A DNA stretch of 19,975 nt from Parachlamydiales bacterium (GCA_020050175.1 JAGVKY010000120.1:1-19975); one strand, 5' to 3'; shown: positions 5,941-15,184, counted from the first letter of the stretch. The notes: a model not told the origin generated them from the sequence alone. Made by a program: numbers and translations.

Positions 5941-8900
5941 GCGCAGCTTTGGCCTGGCTGCCTAGTGCCAGAGAAATCTTTGAAAAGATTTCTTTTTCTT
6001 GGTCGCCCGACTTTTCTGACAATTCTTGGAAAAGCTTTTGTAATTTTTCAGCCCGCTGCAATGGGATGCCAAAGATCAGAGCTCCAGCGAGCATCGGTTG
6101 TAGGGTGGCCTCATTATTTAACACCCCCATCTCCACGGTTCGCATGGAAAATAGGGAAATAGGGGCTCCTTTTGCATCAACCCAATCTTTTGTTGAAGCG
6201 ATTTTGGACAGGTGCTTTCCGAGCTCAATATCATCTTGATTGAGAGCTAAAAGTTTCTCAAAATCAACCCCTTTGAGGTTTTTTTCAAAATGATCAAAAT
6301 TTTTAACATCTTTCATCAAGCCCTTCAAAAAGAGCTCATGTATTTCGATATTTCCCTTGATAAGAATGATGGCTTCAATGACTTGGGGGGGTTTATCTTT
6401 GATTTTTTCGAGGCCTAAGAGAAAGCTGTAAAGACTTCCGAGATGAACAATCTCAGTCGATGCAATTTCTAAAGCAGCACGAAGGTATTTAATTTCCTCT
6501 TTTTTCTTACCCTCTAAGTTTTGGTTGATTTGACCAATCATTTGCAGATCTCTATTTAAGATTTCCACTTGAGGAAAAGAGTCGGAAGATGATGGAATCG
6601 CTGCAATAGGGGGGAACCATCGATCGATATGGACCTGCTGCTCTTTTGTTGGCTGTGTCTTTTCTTTCCAACTATTCACTAAAACTTCTCGAAAGGTTTT
6701 TCGCGCTAAACTCACCTTCATATCTTTGGGTGCAAATTTGGAGAGAATCGCGAAAGCTTTCGCCTGAACCATCACTCTCGGTGGATGGTGCTTATCGTAT
6801 TTTGCTAAAGCAAGGAGCTCCTCAATGGCGTGTGGAGAAAGAACGGCCGTCTCTTTGTTTAAACATCGAGCAATTTCTGTTCGAGTCTCTTTCGAAAGCT
6901 TCTCACCTTCTGGGCCATCTTTAATTAAGTTGAGGTAATCCCGCACTTTATAGCGGTCCCATTTTTCTCCCTCAGGGGCCTTTTGATCCATCAAGCTCCT
7001 GATCCGTTCAAAAGAAAGACGGGGATTTTGTTCGATTTTCTTCTGGAGAGTTTTGAGCGCTTCTTCAATGTAACTTCTGACGACGGGCAACTTTTGCTGA
7101 ATACGTAATCTTTCAAGATCGCTCTCCATTTGTCGAAGAGTGAAAAAATCGCCCATTTTAATTGCGCGATCCATCGTTTCTTCAATCTCCTTTGCAGGAA
7201 ACACAAAGTGCATCGAGAAGGCTGTATCTTGAGGTAAAGATTGAAGGTGGAGAGCCAAGATCTCAGACCAAGGCAGCATTTGCCCTTCCAGATATTTTCT
7301 AAATCTTGCCAACGGCACTAGAACTTTTTGCTCATTTGGAGCAAGCACTGTAAGCAGGCCAAAAATTTTCCCCGCCAAAAGATCTCTTGGAGGAGTCTCA
7401 GTAAGACCTTTTTGCCCTTTTTCAACTAGCTCATCGATGGTCTTACCAGATAATTGTTGAGATCTATCATTCATGACTTTAGCAAGCTCGCCTAAGGCAA
7501 AAGGGGATAAAAGATTAAAGTCTGCCTCATTATCGATGGTTAAATATTCTCGAATGGCTTGCTGCCCCCATCGAGGCCAAGCTGGAATGGTTGTATCAGA
7601 GGGGACATCAGAGATCCTCTCCTGAAGCAATATTTCGACTCTTTTTTTAGACAATTTTGTTTCACGAACAATAGCTAAAACATTGTCAAAAAGAGGGGAA
7701 AGATTTTGAAATTTCTTTGTCCTTTTCATTTTTTCAAGCTCAATTTCCATCTTGAGCAGAAATTCGACGTCATTTGCCGCCACTTTATCTTCGACATTTT
7801 TTAAAATAGCTTTCGAAAAAGCGTCACTAAAAGAGGCTCTTATTTCAACATCTCCCTTCTCTTTTGCAGGGTAGGCTTTAGCTATTCGTTCTAATTGAAG
7901 TTTAAGGACGTTCCAATCAGGAAATTGATCTGTTTCCAAAAGAGTCGTCAGTCGATAAAGCTGAATAAAAAAGGTCTTACTGTTTTTTATAGGGGGAGGG
8001 CTTGGCAAACTTAAGAATTTTTGACCCTCTGAAAATGCACGACGAATGATCACCTCTCGATCCATAGGGTCACCAGCTTTTTGGATGAGGTCGATCCATC
8101 CTTGCCGTTTTCCTTCGATAAAAGACGATGAGGCGGTGATATTTGGGGGAAGAGACACTCCTTCAGCCTCTCCTCCTTTTGCTTTGGCCATCAGATGCCC
8201 GAGCTGCCAAAGAGCATGCTCACGATGTTCATCGGAGACAAAGTGAAAGATGTTTGTCACTAACACATCGACGAGCTCGTGAAAGTGAGGGTCTTTCGCT
8301 AAATGGGAAAGACCCTCAGAACTATTTTTAGTTAAAAACTTCCTCTCCAAAGGGAGAAGACTTTTCCATTTTTTTCCAAAGGCTTTATCAATTTTACGAT
8401 CCAATTGGTCCAAACGGGCTCTTTGCAAGGTTTTGACACTTTCATTAGTTGTCGTCTGAGCAACTTCTCTTAGGTTGATGATCCCCTTTTTTAGCTCTCC
8501 AAGTTCTAGAGCTTTCTTTTCGGTTAATCCTTCAAGGTCTATTTCTCCTTTTGTTTTATTAAGTAAAAGGGCCGTTTCGACATAACTCTTTAATCCGCTA
8601 ATCCGGGCTAAAAGGAGGTCTTTTCTTGCGGCTAATGGAGGCGCAAAATGAACTTTATTGAGCTCATTTTCTAGCCGGAAAAGGCCTTCGTGATTTTCAT
8701 TTAAAAATTTAACAGACCGTTCGTCGAACAGGTATTCATTCCGGTGGTATTTAAGATAATTTTCTAATTGTTCCAGATAGTTATCAGCATCACCGAGGGC
8801 GTCATAAAGTTTTAGAGTCTCCTTGTCCCCTGTGATTTGTGCAAAGAATCTACCGCCGTGGTACTGGATAGTTTCTACAATTGATCCTTTAACATGCTCT

Positions 8901-9157
8901 CCTTGAGCTTCGGCTGTAGTGATACCGGCTTCAAGAGCTAAAACTTTAGCAGCAAATTCATTCAGCTTATCTTCGTGAAGATAACCCCCGAGATTTTCAA
9001 GAGCTTTTTGGGCAGAGGACAAATACTTTTTCGCCTCCTCAATCGACTCTTTTCGCTTATCAAGCTTTACGATCTTCTGAGCTCGTTTCGCCTGTTCTCC
9101 ACCCCTAGTTAAAAGAGCAGAGAGCTGATGGATCCCGCCAGCTCCCTGAACTGTCAT
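5936..9157 (-). CDS. Large alpha-helical repeat protein, paralogue of its upstream neighbour; function unknown
   Basis: I do not recognise a named domain in this 1073-residue protein. It looks almost entirely alpha-helical, with no signal peptide and no clear membrane span, so it should start in the cytoplasm. Residues 38-497 align collinearly with the 556-aa upstream protein (shared W-x-D-L-I-x-x-A-x-D-P-x-x-R-E signature at 354-368). The remainder appears to repeat part of this unit: 551-703 and, partially, 776-905 resemble 313-497. The start is the ATG at 9157, not the longer open frame to 9262. That ATG forms an ATGA overlap with the upstream stop and has an AAGGTGG ribosome-binding site 7-8 bp before it. 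The extra upstream codons are simply the neighbour's 3' end. cysJ follows after 7 bp. A Chlamydiae-specific scaffold or effector is a guess. Confidence 0.85.
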   Translation of the reverse strand: MTVQGAGGIHQLSALLTRGGEQAKRAQKIVKLDKRKESIEEAKKYLSSAQKALENLGGYLHEDKLNEFAAKVLALEAGITTAEAQGEHVKGSIVETIQYHGGRFFAQITGDKETLKLYDALGDADNYLEQLENYLKYHRNEYLFDERSVKFLNENHEGLFRLENELNKVHFAPPLAARKDLLLARISGLKSYVETALLLNKTKGEIDLEGLTEKKALELGELKKGIINLREVAQTTTNESVKTLQRARLDQLDRKIDKAFGKKWKSLLPLERKFLTKNSSEGLSHLAKDPHFHELVDVLVTNIFHFVSDEHREHALWQLGHLMAKAKGGEAEGVSLPPNITASSSFIEGKRQGWIDLIQKAGDPMDREVIIRRAFSEGQKFLSLPSPPPIKNSKTFFIQLYRLTTLLETDQFPDWNVLKLQLERIAKAYPAKEKGDVEIRASFSDAFSKAILKNVEDKVAANDVEFLLKMEIELEKMKRTKKFQNLSPLFDNVLAIVRETKLSKKRVEILLQERISDVPSDTTIPAWPRWGQQAIREYLTIDNEADFNLLSPFALGELAKVMNDRSQQLSGKTIDELVEKGQKGLTETPPRDLLAGKIFGLLTVLAPNEQKVLVPLARFRKYLEGQMLPWSEILALHLQSLPQDTAFSMHFVFPAKEIEETMDRAIKMGDFFTLRQMESDLERLRIQQKLPVVRSYIEEALKTLQKKIEQNPRLSFERIRSLMDQKAPEGEKWDRYKVRDYLNLIKDGPEGEKLSKETRTEIARCLNKETAVLSPHAIEELLALAKYDKHHPPRVMVQAKAFAILSKFAPKDMKVSLARKTFREVLVNSWKEKTQPTKEQQVHIDRWFPPIAAIPSSSDSFPQVEILNRDLQMIGQINQNLEGKKKEEIKYLRAALEIASTEIVHLGSLYSFLLGLEKIKDKPPQVIEAIILIKGNIEIHELFLKGLMKDVKNFDHFEKNLKGVDFEKLLALNQDDIELGKHLSKIASTKDWVDAKGAPISLFSMRTVEMGVLNNEATLQPMLAGALIFGIPLQRAEKLQKLFQELSEKSGDQEKEIFSKISLALGSQAKAAL

Positions 9158-10824
9158 ACTTGCCCACCTTCTGGGGGAGGTGGTAGTTGCGATGTTTCTC
9201 GTTTTGCAGCAGCAATGGATGCTTCTATTCCCCCTTGCACTAGGCTTAATAGATTCCGCCATTTTGCGTGTTGCCGAGATTGTTGAAGGGCGAGGAGCTC
9301 AGCTGTAATCGCTTCTCGCCCTTTCATATTGGCTGCTTGGTATTTTCTGACGGCTTCTCTCACAAAGGCAGTCTGAAACATGGCTGTCTGATTGGGATCT
9401 TCCTTAAATCCTGTAGGCATTTTATTTAAAAGATCTATGAGCTGATTCCAGTTGGCTATTTTGCCCTGATTCATTAGAGTCGTTTGCCTTAAGACATAAG
9501 CCTGGAAAGTTTCGGTTGTCTTAGGCTCGGAAAGCGTTGGCGCTTCTTCAAGAACTTTATCTTTAAATGAGCGAATATCATCTTGAGTCCATTGAGGTCT
9601 ATCTTTTCGATAGCTTTGATCGGCGGCAGTCAGAGCCTTTTGGATAAGAATTTCTCTTTGAATGGGGTCTTTTGCTCCTGCAATAAGATCCTTCCACATC
9701 CCTTTAAAGCCAGTTTTAACAGATCTAAAATCTTCTTCACTATAAGCGCTAATATCGAAATTACGTCCCGCAGCCCCAGCTTGAGCTAGTAGACGTCCTA
9801 TGTCAAATAGGAGGACCGATCTTTCTTGGTCCGTTAATTCTGCTGCTGAAAGATCTGTTAGTTTAATATTGAGAAGATCGACGAATTTAGAATCCCCAAT
9901 GGCTTTTTCTAAAGATGCGACATCATTTGCTTTAGAGAGCTGCGCCTCAAACGGGGCTAAAGCCTTCCTTTTCTCTTGAATCTGCCGATTGATCTCCTCA
10001 GAAATTTCCGGAATTTTCTTAGTGTAGACAGCTTTAGCGGTTTCTGAAGTAAGTTTGTTAATTTTTTCTTTGAACTCATCAAGCTTGCTTTTGACCTCCA
10101 AAAGTTCTCCCAAATTTTTATTCGCTAATACTTTAGGAGAAAAATTTACTTCCTCCTTTTTTATTGCCTCTAAGGCATTCATCGTTTCGAAAATTTCGTT
10201 TAAATGATCGATTCGATCAATCGCAGTTTCGATTCTGCTAGAGCTTTCAGGTGTCCGAGCAAGTTTTTCAAACTCATCCCTCATTCTCAAAAGGACTTTA
10301 TAATTTGAAACTATTTCTCTGATTGTTTCTGCAGAGGACCCTATTTTCGGAGCAAAAATGAGCTTCTCTTGTGTATCGAGAGCTTTTTCCAACATACCAA
10401 GTTTTTTTGCGGCATTTTCTTTATCAGCTCTGGCACGGATTGCTGCCTGCTCTCCCTCTTCTTCTGGTTTTATTTCTCCTTGCATCTCTTTAGATAGAGG
10501 TTTAGCAGCAACTAGCGTCGTGACATTGACAGCTGTTTTGGCCAATTTTCTCTCCCCTGGATTCTCTCCTCTTTCTGCTTCAGCAATTTGGTTCTCCAAG
10601 AGAACTGCCTTGTAAAGCAAGCTTGTATAATTTTGAGGTTTAAGCTCTGCAGAAAGGGTACGAAGACTATCTTGTGCAAAAGTTAACTTATCTCGAGCTT
10701 CTTTAAGCTTGGTATCGTCGCCAAAGCCCCCTGCAGCTGCAGCTTTTTCTGCCGCCTCCATCCCTTGAACGATAGACTCTTGAATCACTTTTTCAGTGAC
10801 TTTCCCAGAACTAAACCAAGACAT
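9154..10824 (-). CDS. Coiled-coil/alpha-helical protein, founder of a tandem paralogue pair; function unknown
   Basis: This 556-residue protein has no family I can name. It is rich in Lys, Glu, Ala and Leu, with long heptad-like helices (about 37-87, 130-155, 165-220, 235-300), and ends in a proline-rich tail (P-P-P-P near 548-551). No signal peptide or membrane segment is visible. It aligns along most of its length with residues 38-497 of the next gene. Matched blocks include A-x-x-x-L-x-x-A-Q-x-x-L (40-55), K-x-x-L-E-x-x-I-x-x-A-E-x-x-G-E (72-87), D-S-K-F-V-D-L-L (311-318) and W-K-D-L-I-A-G-A-K-D-P-I-Q-R-E (377-391). A good AGGAG ribosome-binding site lies 6 bp before the ATG at 10824. It heads a minus-strand operon (this gene, its paralogue, cysJ, ispF) diverging from sppA. 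Confidence 0.85.
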   Translation of the reverse strand: MSWFSSGKVTEKVIQESIVQGMEAAEKAAAAGGFGDDTKLKEARDKLTFAQDSLRTLSAELKPQNYTSLLYKAVLLENQIAEAERGENPGERKLAKTAVNVTTLVAAKPLSKEMQGEIKPEEEGEQAAIRARADKENAAKKLGMLEKALDTQEKLIFAPKIGSSAETIREIVSNYKVLLRMRDEFEKLARTPESSSRIETAIDRIDHLNEIFETMNALEAIKKEEVNFSPKVLANKNLGELLEVKSKLDEFKEKINKLTSETAKAVYTKKIPEISEEINRQIQEKRKALAPFEAQLSKANDVASLEKAIGDSKFVDLLNIKLTDLSAAELTDQERSVLLFDIGRLLAQAGAAGRNFDISAYSEEDFRSVKTGFKGMWKDLIAGAKDPIQREILIQKALTAADQSYRKDRPQWTQDDIRSFKDKVLEEAPTLSEPKTTETFQAYVLRQTTLMNQGKIANWNQLIDLLNKMPTGFKEDPNQTAMFQTAFVREAVRKYQAANMKGREAITAELLALQQSRQHAKWRNLLSLVQGGIEASIAAAKRETSQLPPPPEGGQV

Positions 10825-10830
10825 AAAACA

Positions 10831-10836
10831 CTCCTA
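10831..10836 (-). promoter_or_regulatory. Strong ribosome-binding site of the helical-repeat operon
   Basis: TAGGAG reads on the minus strand 6 bp before the ATG at 10824. It is the clearest Shine-Dalgarno site in the window, where most other starts have weak ones, and it fixes this start. Confidence 0.75.
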
Positions 10837-10890
10837 ACCTTTCTCTTATCGTCAACTTATTCTTTCAAGGGAAAATGAAGAGAAGGTCAG

Positions 10891-10919
10891 TTGGGTTTAA
10901 AGAAATAGTAAGGTAAAAT
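10891..10919 (+). promoter_or_regulatory. Candidate promoter for the sppA-polA-coaE-rho-umuDC operon
   Basis: TTGGGT (10891-10896), a 17-bp spacer and TAAAAT (10914-10919) lie in the 103-bp divergent region. Transcription would start at about 10926, giving an almost leaderless mRNA for the ATG at 10928, so either the sppA start or this promoter call may be off. Confidence 0.35.
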
Positions 10920-10927
10920 AGGTCCTT

Positions 10928-11959
10928 ATGATTGAACGCCCTTCCTCTCTCTTCTCTTTAGCCATGCGATCTTTCCTGAAGACTTTTTCAGGAGTTATGG
11001 GGATCGTAGGTGCTGTTTTTCTTGTGATGATGTTTCTCTCTCTTGGCTCCAAAGGGAGTGGGGAGATTGAAAAAAATGCTAAAATCAAGATCTTGCCTAA
11101 CCTTCAAGGTGTTAGGGAGAAATTGACGGAAGAAGGGCCAGTTCTTCTAGAAATCGCAATTGAAGGTGTCATTGGCACCGATGACCTTAATCGGCAAGTG
11201 GTTGAAGGACTTTTACAGGAATCGAGAGAAGGAGTGCTAAAAGGAGATCGAGTTAAAGGGATTCTTTTGACCATTGATTCTCCTGGCGGTGGAAGCATTG
11301 ATTCCAATGGGATCTTTAAAGCGCTTAAAGCCTACAAAGAGGCCCATAAGATCCCTATCATTGCCTATGTCGACGGAATTTCTGCTTCTGGGGGTCTCTA
11401 TATCTCGGTGAGTGCGGATGAAATTTGGTCTTCAGAGACCAGTTTGATTGGTAGTGTTGGGTCATTGATTGCCACACAGATGAACTTCTCTAAGCCAATG
11501 GAAAATTTTGGGGTAGAGACACTCACCCTTACAGCAGGAAAAGGAAAAGATATTTTAAATCCTTACCGCGCTTGGACCGAGCATGACAGAGAAGGTCTCC
11601 AACCCATCGTAAATGCCGATTACGAAAACTTTGTCAATAATGTCGTAGCTAATCGCCCCCGTCTCTCTAAAGAGAAACTGGTGGAAGAATATGGAGCCAA
11701 AATCTTCACCGCCAAAGATGCAGAAGCTCTGGGCTATGTCGATATTGTAGGAAAGAGCAAAAAAGAGGCCTTAATAGCCCTAGCTGAAAAAGCGGGTGTT
11801 GACCAAGAAAAGGTACAAATTATCTCTCTAGACCAAAAACATTGGTTGAAAGATTTGATCGGGACACAGAGCTTTAACGGTATTTTTCTAAAAATGTTAG
11901 GCCTTGAGACTCTATCGCCACGCCTTAAACGGCAACCCCTTTGGCTGTGGCAACCTTAG
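10928..11959 (+). CDS. sppA: Signal peptide peptidase SppA/SohB-type membrane serine protease
   Basis: This 343-residue member of the S49 (ClpP-fold) protease family degrades cleaved signal peptides and membrane-protein remnants at the cytoplasmic membrane. One N-terminal transmembrane anchor spans about residues 21-39. The protease core shows I-D-S-P-G-G-G-S (116-123), then Y-V-D-G-I-S-A-S154-G-G, with S154 as the expected nucleophile. It continues G-S-V-G-S (175-179) and A-G-K-G-K207-D-I, with K207 (or K205) as the general base. The single-domain length fits SohB/B. subtilis-type SppA, about half of E. coli SppA. The gene heads a plus-strand operon, and its last 19 bp overlap the proposed polA start. 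The ATG at 10928 lacks a strong Shine-Dalgarno site. A later in-frame ATG at 10964 is a possible alternative start. Confidence 0.9.
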   Translation: MIERPSSLFSLAMRSFLKTFSGVMGIVGAVFLVMMFLSLGSKGSGEIEKNAKIKILPNLQGVREKLTEEGPVLLEIAIEGVIGTDDLNRQVVEGLLQESREGVLKGDRVKGILLTIDSPGGGSIDSNGIFKALKAYKEAHKIPIIAYVDGISASGGLYISVSADEIWSSETSLIGSVGSLIATQMNFSKPMENFGVETLTLTAGKGKDILNPYRAWTEHDREGLQPIVNADYENFVNNVVANRPRLSKEKLVEEYGAKIFTAKDAEALGYVDIVGKSKKEALIALAEKAGVDQEKVQIISLDQKHWLKDLIGTQSFNGIFLKMLGLETLSPRLKRQPLWLWQP

Positions 11960-14613
11960 GCGACAACTCAACCCCTAAACTCTTCGTTGTTGATGCGATG
12001 GGTTACATCTTTCGGTCGTATCATGCGATCGCTCGGATGACAAACCCTCAAGGGGCCTCCACAAACGCCCTTTTTGGTTTTGTCCGTCAACTGATGAAGC
12101 TGTTTAAAGACTTCTCCCCCACCCATTTGGTCGTGGTCTTTGATGGACCTCATAATGAGAAAAGCCGTAAAGATCTTTACCCTCTTTATAAAGCCAATCG
12201 GGGTGAAACTCCGAGTGATTTGATCCCCCAGTTCAATTGGGTGACAGAGTTTTGCCACTTAAAAGGTTTGCCTACGATCACTTTGGAAGGGGTCGAAGCT
12301 GACGACACGATGGCTGCTATTGCCTCGTGGGCTCAGGAAAAGGGGATCCATACCTATATCTGCTCCAGCGATAAAGATATGGCTCAGATTGTGAATGAGA
12401 ATGTCTCCATTCTAAACGTCTTCAAAGAGAATCTCATTTTAGACCCCATGGGCGTGCAAACAGCTTATGGCATCCCTCCTGCTCAAATGGGCGATTATCT
12501 GGCCATCTTGGGGGACACCAGTGACAATGTTCCAGGCGTTCCTGGCATTGGCCCCAAAGGGGCGCAAGAGCTCATTGCTGCCTATGGTTCTATCGAAGGG
12601 ATCCGTGCCCATTTAGATGAAATCAAAGGAAAAAGGGGAGAGACCCTAAAAACAAATTTTGATCAACTCGTTCTTAGCCGCCGTCTCATTGCCTTAGAAA
12701 CAAATCTTCCTATCCCAAAAGACTTCTCTTTCTATGAGGTAAAATCTCAAGAGACTTTAGGGCTAAAGCAATTTTTTCAAACACATGCTTTCCAATCTCT
12801 CTTAAAAGATCTTGAGCCTGAACATAAGGTGACCGAAAGAAAAGAGGCTGATATTGTCCAAACTCAAGAGGAGTTGGATAAGTTAGTTAAAGTTCTTTCC
12901 GCTGCCCCTAAAATTTGTTTAGATACCGAAACTACTTCTGAATTTCCTCACTTGGCTGAAGCAGTCGGCATTGGTCTTGGTTTATCGACCAATCAAATTT
13001 GGTATGTTCCCTTAAATGGGTCCTTGGCAAAGGAAACCGTTATTGCCGCCCTCAAGCCGATCTTAGAAAAAAAGCCCCTCGTTGGCCACAACATCAAGTA
13101 TGACCTCCATATTTTGCATGGACTAGGCATTCGTCCATTGGCCCCGGCTTTCGATACGATGGTGGCCTCCTACCTTCTCCGTGCAGAAGAAAGGCAGCAC
13201 AATCTTGACGCCCTCTCCTTATTGGTTTTTGATCATCGCAAGATTCCTATCCATTCGTTGATTGGCAAAGGGAAAGGAGCCATTACAATGGCTGAAGTCC
13301 CGATCCACCAAGTAGCCTCTTACTGCTCTGAAGACATTGAGATGACCCTAAAACTGGAAGAGGTCTTCCGAGATGAATTAGAGAGAGAAAACCTAAAAAA
13401 ACTTTACGAAGAGATTGAACTCCCTCTCATTCCTATCCTTGCTGATATGGAAGAGAGAGGGATTTATGTTGACAGAGAGGTGCTGGGGATCCTCAATGAA
13501 AAAGTAAAAACCAAGCTGCAACTGTTGCAGACGGAGATTTTTTCCCTTGTCGGAGAAGAATTTAACCTCAATTCCCCAAAACAACTGGGTGAAATCCTTT
13601 TTGATAAGCTCCAAATCCCCCCTCCCAAAAAAACAAAGACTGGTTATTCGACAAGTGCCGAGGTTTTGGAAGAATTATCAGAAGTCCACCCGATGATCCC
13701 TCTGATTCTAGAGTACAGGACATTGGAAAAGCTCCGTTCGACCTACCTAGAAACACTCCCCGATCAAATCCACCCTCGTACAGGCCGGGTTCATTGCACC
13801 TTTAATCAATCGGTCGCTGCCACTGGTCGCCTTTCGTGCCAAGATCCCAATTTGCAAAACATTCCGATCCGCTCACCCATTGGGAGAGAAATTCGGGAGG
13901 CTTTTCGCCCAGAAAAAAAAGATTGGGTCTTCCTTTCTGCCGACTATTCGCAGATTGAACTCCGTTTGTTAGCTCACTTTTCTCAAGATCCTCTTTTAAT
14001 AGAGGCTTTCAAAAGTGGGGACGATGTCCACAAAAGAACGGCTGCCACTCTCTTTAATGTTCTGCCAGAGTGGGTCACTCCAGAGATGCGATCACGTGCT
14101 AAAGCGGTTAATTTTGGCATCATCTATGGTCAACAGGCCTTTGGCCTTTCTAGAGAGCTTGGCATCGACACTAAAGAGGCAGAAAAGTTTATCCGTCTTT
14201 ACTTTGAAAAATACAGCAAAGTTAAAGAATATCTTCAAAAATCTAAGGACGAAGCAAAAGCCACGGGTTTTGCCAAAACAATGTATGGCCGCGTACGAAA
14301 AATCCCTGATATCAACAATCCGAATGGGATGATCAGGCAAGCAGCAGAAAGGCTCGCTATCAACACTCCGCTTCAGGGAAGCCAGGCTGATCTGATCAAG
14401 GCTGCGATGATCGTCATCGACAAAAGAATCAAAAAAGAAAATTTTAAAGCCCGCCTCCTTCTTCAAATTCACGACGAACTTATTTTTGAACTTCCCGAAG
14501 AAGAAGTCCCCCTCTTTTCAGCCCTCGTCAAAAAAGAGATGGAGGGGATTCTTTCTCTCTCAATCCCGCTAGTTGTCGGCATGGCCGTTGGCAAAAATTG
14601 GAAAGATTGTTAA
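11941..14613 (+). CDS. polA: DNA polymerase I
   Basis: DNA polymerase I fills gaps, removes RNA primers and works in excision repair. The 890 residues contain all three domains. The 5' nuclease spans about 12-290 (F-V-V-D18-A-M-G, E-A-D-D, S-D-K-D, G-D-T-S-D-N-V-P-G-V). The 3'-5' exonuclease spans about 305-490, with an intact Exo I D-T-E, Exo II G-H-N-I-K-Y-D and Exo III Y-C-S-E-D, so proofreading is predicted active, unlike in many polA homologues. The polymerase domain has motif A D668-Y-S-Q-I-E-L-R, motif B R-x3-K-A-V-N-F-G-I-I-Y-G and motif C H-D845-E. The nuclease fold needs residues from about 13 on, and there is no ATG before residue 20, so the start must be TTG at 11941 or GTG at 11947, inside the end of sppA. 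coaE follows after 1 bp. Confidence 0.97.
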   Translation: MAVATLGDNSTPKLFVVDAMGYIFRSYHAIARMTNPQGASTNALFGFVRQLMKLFKDFSPTHLVVVFDGPHNEKSRKDLYPLYKANRGETPSDLIPQFNWVTEFCHLKGLPTITLEGVEADDTMAAIASWAQEKGIHTYICSSDKDMAQIVNENVSILNVFKENLILDPMGVQTAYGIPPAQMGDYLAILGDTSDNVPGVPGIGPKGAQELIAAYGSIEGIRAHLDEIKGKRGETLKTNFDQLVLSRRLIALETNLPIPKDFSFYEVKSQETLGLKQFFQTHAFQSLLKDLEPEHKVTERKEADIVQTQEELDKLVKVLSAAPKICLDTETTSEFPHLAEAVGIGLGLSTNQIWYVPLNGSLAKETVIAALKPILEKKPLVGHNIKYDLHILHGLGIRPLAPAFDTMVASYLLRAEERQHNLDALSLLVFDHRKIPIHSLIGKGKGAITMAEVPIHQVASYCSEDIEMTLKLEEVFRDELERENLKKLYEEIELPLIPILADMEERGIYVDREVLGILNEKVKTKLQLLQTEIFSLVGEEFNLNSPKQLGEILFDKLQIPPPKKTKTGYSTSAEVLEELSEVHPMIPLILEYRTLEKLRSTYLETLPDQIHPRTGRVHCTFNQSVAATGRLSCQDPNLQNIPIRSPIGREIREAFRPEKKDWVFLSADYSQIELRLLAHFSQDPLLIEAFKSGDDVHKRTAATLFNVLPEWVTPEMRSRAKAVNFGIIYGQQAFGLSRELGIDTKEAEKFIRLYFEKYSKVKEYLQKSKDEAKATGFAKTMYGRVRKIPDINNPNGMIRQAAERLAINTPLQGSQADLIKAAMIVIDKRIKKENFKARLLLQIHDELIFELPEEEVPLFSALVKKEMEGILSLSIPLVVGMAVGKNWKDC

Positions 14614-14614
14614 T

Positions 14615-15184
14615 ATGAGATTAGCAAGAGTTGCTATTACGGGAGGCGTTGCCTCTGGTAAGTCGACTCTTTGTCGTTTTCTTCGAGATCTTGGCGCCTA
14701 CGTTGTGAGTGCCGATCAAATTGTTCACCAACTCCTCCTCAATGACACTTCAGTTCAACAAAGTATTGTTAAGTTATTAGGCCAAGAAGTGTTTCATCAA
14801 GGACAACTTTCACGGGAGAAATTAGCAGCTTCTGTTTTTAAAGACCGAAAGAAACTCGAAGCGCTCGAAGCGATTCTTCATCCCCGTGTAGCCGAAGAAA
14901 TCGATCGTCTTTTCCAACACAATAGCTCCTCATCGACGTTGTTAGTTGCAGAAGTTCCCCTTCTTTTTGAAGCGGGATTAGACAAAAAATTTGACGTTAT
15001 AGTCACCGTTTGGTCGCCGAACCGATTAAACGAAAAAGAAGACTTTGAAGATAGGGCAGCCAGACAGCTGACCCCAAAAGAAAAAGTTATACGGAGCCCT
15101 TTTGTTGTCCTCAACAGAGGCTCTTTAACAGACCTTCGGAAAGAGGCATCACTCCTCTACCGAAGACTAGTGGAATTTTTATGA
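14615..15184 (+). CDS. coaE: Dephospho-CoA kinase
   Basis: CoaE phosphorylates the 3'-OH of dephospho-CoA with ATP, the last step of coenzyme A synthesis in the cytoplasm. The 189-residue protein opens with the P-loop G-G-V-A-S-G-K16-S-T. It then shows the D-x-x-V-H substrate region (D-Q-I-V-H), an H-P-R segment, a P-L-L-F-E motif and a basic lid (R-A-A-R-Q-L-T). I chose the ATG at 14615 rather than the open frame from 14573, because upstream codons lie inside the polA 3' end and the P-loop then sits at the usual distance from the N-terminus. A GGAAAG lies 9 bp before the ATG. The gene begins one base after the polA stop and overlaps rho through an ATGA, so translation is likely coupled across all three. 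Confidence 0.95.
   Translation: MRLARVAITGGVASGKSTLCRFLRDLGAYVVSADQIVHQLLLNDTSVQQSIVKLLGQEVFHQGQLSREKLAASVFKDRKKLEALEAILHPRVAEEIDRLFQHNSSSSTLLVAEVPLLFEAGLDKKFDVIVTVWSPNRLNEKEDFEDRAARQLTPKEKVIRSPFVVLNRGSLTDLRKEASLLYRRLVEFL

Noticed and set aside
9158..9262. N-terminal extension of the large helical protein by 35 codons
   Set aside because: These codons are the out-of-frame 3' end of the upstream paralogue. The ATG at 9157 has a ribosome-binding site and a coupled ATGA junction.
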